From positions 1-12,100 of the forward strand of contig CAIOOC010000220.1 in NCBI GenBank assembly GCA_903859795.1: a stretch of DNA of 12,100 nt. The letters are read 5' to 3'. Every line of letters starts with the position of its first letter. The first letter of the stretch is position 1. Below are positions 7,000 through 12,100 of the stretch, piece after piece. Source of the stretch: an uncultured Bacteroidia bacterium (GTDB lineage: Bacteria; Bacteroidota; Bacteroidia; Bacteroidales; Prolixibacteraceae). The translations under genes were made by a program, and so were the position numbers. The notes beneath the pieces were generated by a model. That model ran no database searches. It saw only the letters and a program-made list of their open reading frames with translations, and was not told where the DNA came from.

Positions 7000-8340
7000 T
7001 TATACGGGTATCTTTATAGTAAACTCAGTCCCATGCCCTTCGACCGAAGAAACATTAAACTCGCCACCATGCGATTTAACAATATCATAACTCAAGGATA
7101 AACCTAATCCGGTTCCCTCCCCAGCAGGTTTGGTAGTAAAGAATGGTTGAAAAATTTTCTCCAGAATTCTTTCGGGTATGCCATTGCCATTATCTTTTAC
7201 GGAAAGTAAAACCATTGCACCTCCTTCGTCCTGCCGGCCCGTCACACCCTCGCCACCCAAAGGGAGGAACCGTGAGGTCCGAACTGAAACTGTCGGTTCA
7301 TATTCGGAATGATCTAACGTATTTTGAAAACCCTGAAGGTCTAAGGCTTTCTTTTTCTCTCCTACTGCATAAAATGCATTGTTAATTAAATTATGAAGAA
7401 CTCTGCCAATTTCCTGCGGGACAATGCTGATTTTTCCAATACTCTGGTCAAAATCTGTTTTTAGGGTCACATCGAACGAATTTTCCTTTGCCTGCAATCC
7501 ATGGTAAGCCAAGCGAAGAAATTCGTCAGCCAGGGCATTAAAATTCGTAGGTTCTTTCTGTCCTGTGCTGATACGACTATGTTGAAGCATCCCTTTTACG
7601 ATAGCATCTGCACGTTTACCATGTTGCGAAATCCTTTTTTGGTTCTCAGCTATATCGTTGACAATTGTATTTACTTCATCCATATTCCCCTTGCCCATCT
7701 CCTCTCTCATTTCCTCAATTAATTCGGCGTTTACTTCCGAAAAATTATTCACAAAGTTCAACGGGTTCTGAATTTCGTGGGCAATGCCTGCAGTGAGTTC
7801 ACCCAGTGAAGCCATCTTTTCGGCTTGAATGAGCTGAGCCTGGGTTGATTTAAGTTCAGTTAGTGTTTTTTCAATCTCTTTGGTACGCTCGATTACTTTT
7901 GCCTCCAGGTTCTCATAAAGCAGGGCATTTTCAATTGAGATTCCTATCTGGCCCGAGAGCATTTCCAGAAGTTCGATTCTATTCTTGTTAAAAACACCTT
8001 TCAAAAGGCTATTTTCAAGGTACAACAAACCATTTACACTTCCTTTGGAAGTAATTGGCAGGCACATTGCAGACAGCACCTTATGATCCTGTATGTAACG
8101 ATCAGAACTGAATCTTTCTTCATTAAGAGCGTCATTCACAACAACACTCTCTTCAGAGTGCAGGCAGTAATTTAGTATTGAATCAGGAACTATTTTCATT
8201 TCACTTAGGGGCACTGAATGAATAATTTCGATACCTCCTGAACCAGTAACTCCAACCGCCTCAATGCAAAGCTGACTCCCACTGTATAGTAATAAACATC
8301 CTCTTTCTGCTCCGGCATTCTCAATTGTTATATGCATCAA
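7000..8340 (-). CDS. GAF-domain histidine kinase; probable 3' part of a frameshifted multikinase gene
   Basis: A 446-residue reading frame opening with a TTG at 8340 and then ATG at 8337. Residues 1-145 form a GAF domain (IENAGAERGCLLL at the start, MCLPITSKGSVNGLLYLEN later). A coiled-coil linker follows (about 145-170), then the H box with His188, the N box NLINNAFYAV near Asn321, G1 DNGNGIP (383-389), F box FQPFF (397-401) and G2 GEGTGLGLS (407-415). Neither start is convincing: the same frame continues upstream as DDLLKKLM, which is the normal first GAF helix and normally continues the preceding ATPase/TPR protein. That protein stops 5 nt before this frame begins, after a one-base shift. 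If the break is real, expression could depend on re-initiation at TTG/ATG next to the upstream TGA. A GC-rich insertion lies at residues 356-374, between the N and G1 boxes. Catalytic residues are intact. Confidence 0.9.
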   Translation of the reverse strand: MMHITIENAGAERGCLLLYSGSQLCIEAVGVTGSGGIEIIHSVPLSEMKIVPDSILNYCLHSEESVVVNDALNEERFSSDRYIQDHKVLSAMCLPITSKGSVNGLLYLENSLLKGVFNKNRIELLEMLSGQIGISIENALLYENLEAKVIERTKEIEKTLTELKSTQAQLIQAEKMASLGELTAGIAHEIQNPLNFVNNFSEVNAELIEEMREEMGKGNMDEVNTIVNDIAENQKRISQHGKRADAIVKGMLQHSRISTGQKEPTNFNALADEFLRLAYHGLQAKENSFDVTLKTDFDQSIGKISIVPQEIGRVLHNLINNAFYAVGEKKKALDLQGFQNTLDHSEYEPTVSVRTSRFLPLGGEGVTGRQDEGGAMVLLSVKDNGNGIPERILEKIFQPFFTTKPAGEGTGLGLSLSYDIVKSHGGEFNVSSVEGHGTEFTIKIPV

Positions 8341-8363
8341 TTTCTTCAGCAGATCATCATATC
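8338..8363 (-). other. Frameshift junction between the two parts of the multikinase gene
   Basis: On the minus strand the upstream frame reads ...ARYDMMIC-stop, while the overlapping frame, shifted back one base, reads DDLLKKLMHITIENAG, the normal start of the GAF domain in this family. One base added within GATATGATGATCTG (for example to make RYDIDDLLKKLM) would restore a single continuous protein. No slippery heptamer is visible at the site, so a programmed shift is not supported. Confidence 0.8.
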
Positions 8364-11300
8364 GTACCTGGCTGCAATACTCTGAGAGGCTTTGAGCACA
8401 GAAGCCAGATCGAGAGCCTTATTGCTTGACTGTGAAGTTACTGTCAACGATCTGCTATGGGGATCTTTAGTAAAATCAGATTTTGCTCCTAAAATGGCTG
8501 AATAAATTTCTTCGAGTTGCTTACATTTAGCGTGCGCTCCCCAATAATGGTAAGCTTCCCAAGCATCTTCGAGGTATATCTGAAATTGTTTGCTCATTTG
8601 CCTTTTAGCGCAAACCAATGCAGCCCTTTCATTCGCAATGGCTTCGACATATTTGAATCCGTTTTTAGCAGCCATTTGTATTGTCTGCTCATACAGTTGA
8701 AGAGCTCTATCAAACTCCCTGTTTAACACACTTTGTTCAGCCTGAAGTAGAAAGTAATGCTGACTATAATTTTCAGGGCACCCTTTGACCCACAACTTCA
8801 TGTCCTGAAGATGTTTCTTAAAAATGACCATGTATTTCTTCTTCTCAATGGGATTCAATTCTTCGTAGCAAGAAGATATGGAAAGAGAGGTGAAAAAAGC
8901 ATTAAATACCTCGAGCAGGTCTCCTAAGAAATTGGCAGAATATTTTAAAACAATCTGACTTTTATCGAGTGCTTCCCTGTAACGTCCAAAAAAGTATAAC
9001 AGGGAACATTCGGCAGTATGAAAAAATGCCAGTTTAGTCATATTTCCTTCCCGATTAAGTCGCTCCAAGGTGTCTGAACTGTTGAAAGTAGTGTCATCCC
9101 ATCCATTTTCCTCCGTTTGTCCATTCAATGCCTTGGCCAATTGATGGAAACATTGAAAAAAGTCAAGTCCACCTTTGCTATTTTTAATCAAGGATACATG
9201 TTCATCGGCGCTAGCCAATATTTCACTGAGATTTTCACCCGCCGCAAACCTTGTTCTGAGGTACAATGCGACAGTATAACCAGTAAATATCTGATCTCCA
9301 TTAAGAACGCACGCTTTAATAGTTTCAAGAATTTTGTCATAGCCCTCACGGATTGGAATTCTCCAATGATTATAAAACGAGAGGACAGTGAAATTCAATC
9401 TCCATTTAATGAGTGGTGAGTGTGTCTTTTGATGTAACTTTATGGTGATATCCCAAAGGTTAAACCCTTTTTTCTGCATCCTGAGTGCAGAGAGGGCTAC
9501 AACCGAAAAACCTGAGAATCCCCAACCGCTGGCGTCTGTAAACCCATCCTTAAGGTATGATTCAATGATTTTAAAAACGACAAGCATCATTAAATTTTGG
9601 TCCTGCTGGTAGGCACTTGTTGCTAGGTCGATCAGAAATTTATTAAGGGCAATAATCTCCTCATCATTACAATCCTTTAACAGGAACAGGCTTTGGGGGT
9701 TTTTGTATTTTGTGGAGAAAAGATAAAGATATTTCGCCATCGTTAACAAAGTGGCAATTTGTATTGATCTTTTGTTTTTTGGAAAGTGAATATTGTAAAG
9801 TTTTGCAGCCTCAAGTCCCAGACGTAATGATTCGTTGGTGTTTCCGATTTTCAGATAGAGCGAAGAATGGACATAATATACCCTCAGTTTCTCATAATTA
9901 GTTTTGGAATAGCTCAGGATCTCCCTGAAATATTGTTCTGCTTTGGATGCATTATGATTTAAATATTCACATTCGCCCAGTTCAAATAAGACATCGTATG
10001 TCGACTTATAATTTTCAGCCCAACTATTCCGCCCCAGCAGACTTTTGGCTAACTCCAGGAAATGGACAGCCAAATTATATGAAGTTGAATCCTTTGCTTT
10101 CCGACCGGCAATTAAACAAAGTTCTGTTATTCTTTTTTTATCTTCTTCATTATCTAGAAGATGTGAACTGATTACAAAGTGATTTAGTAATTCGAATATT
10201 CCCTCGTGTAACTGCAACTGGTTTCTGCTCAATAAAAGCAATCGTCCAATACGCAAATGAACCGACGGAAGGTTAGGAGTAGAAATTAGATTGTAGGCAG
10301 CCTGCTGAACCTTATCATGTGTAAATGTGAATTGCGCCGTCTTACCGGAAAGCTGTTCGCCGATATCATATTCAGAACTAACCGAGCTAAGTGCAAAGGA
10401 TCTGTATATTTTGTCGATCGAATTAATATACCCGCCGCTTATCGCAGGCTTTAAGTCGGAGTAAACCTTAGATTGGGATAATTCTGTAATGTCTGACAGA
10501 TCGACTAACGAAAAGGGATTACCCAGGACCGCGGCATATTTTAAGACCTCCTGAGTTTGTTCAGGGAGGTTTATTAACCCCTCAGTCATCAGGTCGATCA
10601 CGTTGTCGGTATAGCCAAGATCATCAATCTCTTTTTGATTCCATATCCAATTTTCAACTGTATCTTTTTTTACTAATTTTTTGTCGTAAAGCGATTTCAG
10701 AAAACTATGGATAAAGAAAGGGTTTCCCTTTGTTTTGGCAAAAACATGCTGACCTAGTTCAAGTGATTGAATTTTACTCATGCCGAAAGAATCGGAGGTT
10801 ATCAGGCAGGTTGTTTCCTGATCAAGGGATTTGATATGAAGTATCCTGACCTGTCCTGATGATTCGTTAATCTGTTTTAATGTGATTGATAACGGATGTC
10901 CTTTTTCAACTTCATTATCCCTGTAAGCGCCCAGAATAAGTATACTTTCCGGCCGTGGATTTTCAACAATTCGTTTAACCAGGTTTAAAGACGGGAGGTC
11001 GGCCCACTGAAGATCATCAAGGAAGATCACAAGCGGGCTTCCGGGTGTGCTAAAGACATACATAAAATCCAGGAGCACCATATGGAATCTGGCCTCCTGT
11101 TCTGCCGGCTGCAATTTGGGAACAGCTGTTTGTTTCTCTATGATTTTTGAGAGTTGCGGAATGACTTCAGTTATAAGACCAGCATTATCGCCCAAAACAG
11201 AGGTAATCCGTTCCTTCCATGAATTTATTTTATCATCTGTTTCTACCAGCAAGTTTTTTATAAATTCCTCGATAGCTTCAATAAAGGCATAATAGGGAAT

Positions 11301-12100
11301 ATCCTTTTTAAACTGATCAAATTTTCCGCTTATAAAAGTCCCTTTGCTTTGAATAATCGGGAATTTGATATGTCGGACAAGTGACGATTTGCCTACTCCT
11401 GAGTAACCTGCTACAAGGACGAGAACAGATTTTAAGCTGCTTAGATTTTCATAATATCCCAACAGTTCAATAATTTCATTTTCACGACCATACAACTTTT
11501 GGCTTTGCTTATATTGCTCGGTAATATCCTTTTGTCCGGGTTTAAAATTGATTAGAAGTGCTCTGGAATTGAAATGAGCCCGTATTGTTTCCAAATCGGC
11601 CTTTAACCCAGCAGCACTATGATATCGGTCCTCGGGTTTTTTTTCCATCAATTTAGTTATAACCTGTTCAAGTCCTCTTGGTAAATCCGGTAAGAATGAG
11701 GATAAGTGAATCGGATTTCTGGATAGATGAAAATGAATTATTTCCAATGGATCAATAGAATCAAATGGAAGTTTACCTGCAAGTAGTTCATAAAACAGAA
11801 CCCCACATGAATAAAAATCAGAACTATGGGTGACTGAATAGGCTGTTCTGCCAGTTTGCTCAGGAGAGATATAGGTCAAAGTTCCTTCAATCTGATCAAC
11901 ATTTAGTGTTTCAATTGTTTCAAGGTAAAGATTGGACGAAATGCCAAAATCAAGTAATTTCAGGGTGCCATCCTTCGTCAACATGATATTACTCGAATTG
12001 ATATCCTTGTGGACAACCCCCTTTTGATGTATATAATGAAGTATATCAGAAAGTTGAATTGCCAGATCCAGAATCTCGGCAGGGCTGATTTTCTTTTTAA
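8346..12100 (-). CDS. Ser/Thr kinase-like / AAA ATPase / TPR-like protein, 5' part of multikinase (partial at right edge)
   Basis: The frame is open from the window edge (first full codon at 12098) to TGA at 8346-8348, giving 1250 visible residues, so the ATG at 11984 is internal. Numbering from the edge, residues 1-170 are the C-lobe of a Ser/Thr kinase domain: catalytic loop VVHKDINSSN (28-37, HKD rather than HRD), DFG (50-52) and an APE-like SPEQTGR (78-84). The N-lobe lies outside the window. A STAND/AAA-type ATPase follows, with Walker A GYSGVGKSS (231-239) and Walker B VIFLDDLQWAD (357-367). The segment FTHDKVQQAAY (about 592-602) is typical of this family. From about 655 to 1205 there are alpha-helical TPR-like repeats. 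The end (SVLKASQSI) is the usual lead-in to a GAF domain. Known homologues continue into GAF and histidine kinase domains in one chain, often 1700-1900 residues. Here the frame breaks and the GAF kinase follows directly. The role is probably cytoplasmic signal integration; the ligand is unknown. Confidence 0.9.
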   Translation of the reverse strand, partial: KKKISPAEILDLAIQLSDILHYIHQKGVVHKDINSSNIMLTKDGTLKLLDFGISSNLYLETIETLNVDQIEGTLTYISPEQTGRTAYSVTHSSDFYSCGVLFYELLAGKLPFDSIDPLEIIHFHLSRNPIHLSSFLPDLPRGLEQVITKLMEKKPEDRYHSAAGLKADLETIRAHFNSRALLINFKPGQKDITEQYKQSQKLYGRENEIIELLGYYENLSSLKSVLVLVAGYSGVGKSSLVRHIKFPIIQSKGTFISGKFDQFKKDIPYYAFIEAIEEFIKNLLVETDDKINSWKERITSVLGDNAGLITEVIPQLSKIIEKQTAVPKLQPAEQEARFHMVLLDFMYVFSTPGSPLVIFLDDLQWADLPSLNLVKRIVENPRPESILILGAYRDNEVEKGHPLSITLKQINESSGQVRILHIKSLDQETTCLITSDSFGMSKIQSLELGQHVFAKTKGNPFFIHSFLKSLYDKKLVKKDTVENWIWNQKEIDDLGYTDNVIDLMTEGLINLPEQTQEVLKYAAVLGNPFSLVDLSDITELSQSKVYSDLKPAISGGYINSIDKIYRSFALSSVSSEYDIGEQLSGKTAQFTFTHDKVQQAAYNLISTPNLPSVHLRIGRLLLLSRNQLQLHEGIFELLNHFVISSHLLDNEEDKKRITELCLIAGRKAKDSTSYNLAVHFLELAKSLLGRNSWAENYKSTYDVLFELGECEYLNHNASKAEQYFREILSYSKTNYEKLRVYYVHSSLYLKIGNTNESLRLGLEAAKLYNIHFPKNKRSIQIATLLTMAKYLYLFSTKYKNPQSLFLLKDCNDEEIIALNKFLIDLATSAYQQDQNLMMLVVFKIIESYLKDGFTDASGWGFSGFSVVALSALRMQKKGFNLWDITIKLHQKTHSPLIKWRLNFTVLSFYNHWRIPIREGYDKILETIKACVLNGDQIFTGYTVALYLRTRFAAGENLSEILASADEHVSLIKNSKGGLDFFQCFHQLAKALNGQTEENGWDDTTFNSSDTLERLNREGNMTKLAFFHTAECSLLYFFGRYREALDKSQIVLKYSANFLGDLLEVFNAFFTSLSISSCYEELNPIEKKKYMVIFKKHLQDMKLWVKGCPENYSQHYFLLQAEQSVLNREFDRALQLYEQTIQMAAKNGFKYVEAIANERAALVCAKRQMSKQFQIYLEDAWEAYHYWGAHAKCKQLEEIYSAILGAKSDFTKDPHSRSLTVTSQSSNKALDLASVLKASQSIAARYDMMIC

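Noticed and set aside
8345..8400. Programmed ribosomal frameshift joining the ATPase/TPR protein and the GAF kinase
   Set aside because: A -1 shift would join the frames, but I see no slippery heptamer near the stop and no known use of such a shift in this family. A simple one-base deletion is more economical.
11984..11984. ATG at 11984 as the start of the Ser/Thr kinase/ATPase protein
   Set aside because: The frame stays open to the window edge, and the codons upstream encode the conserved catalytic loop VVHKDINSSN, so the true start is outside the window.

Overview
The window looks like chromosomal DNA from a member of the Bacteroidota. The evidence is a modest G+C content, genes without clear Shine-Dalgarno sites, a two-component-regulator propeller/Y_Y_Y sensor kinase, and several histidine kinases with the AHEIQNPLNF-type core common in that phylum. 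This assignment is inferred from gene families, not from a marker gene.

Layout. The left edge carries what may be the last 31 codons of a plus-strand gene (1-96). A plus-strand exported alpha/beta hydrolase with a twin-arginine signal follows (157-1242). It converges on a long minus-strand array that fills the rest of the window through a short structured spacer (1243-1366). In transcription order, right to left, the array holds: a giant Ser/Thr kinase-like/AAA ATPase/TPR-like protein that enters from beyond the right edge (12100-8346); a GAF histidine kinase (8340-7000); a 14-repeat propeller histidine kinase (6972-3571); a small membrane histidine kinase (3546-2182); a 5'-truncated and frameshifted histidine-kinase remnant (about 2035-1747); and a single-domain response regulator (1735-1367). 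Gaps between the intact genes are 5, 27 and 24 nt, and 11 nt separate the remnant from the regulator, so the array reads as one operon.

How the parts may work together. All three intact kinases share almost the same dimerisation/phosphoacceptor and ATPase module, but each has a different sensory front end: a cytoplasmic ATPase/TPR/GAF assembly, a periplasmic propeller, and a membrane-embedded region. None carries a receiver or DNA-binding domain. The only receiver in view is the small regulator at the operon end, whose immediately adjacent kinase is a wreck. A many-sensors-to-one-receiver hub is the simplest reading, but it is inference.

The giant protein and the GAF kinase are almost certainly two halves of one Ser/Thr kinase-ATPase-histidine kinase (multikinase) gene. 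They are separated by a one-base frameshift near 8352-8363. Whether this is a real lesion, a viable split or a sequence error cannot be decided from the sequence. I see no RNA genes, CRISPR array, insertion sequence or phage genes.
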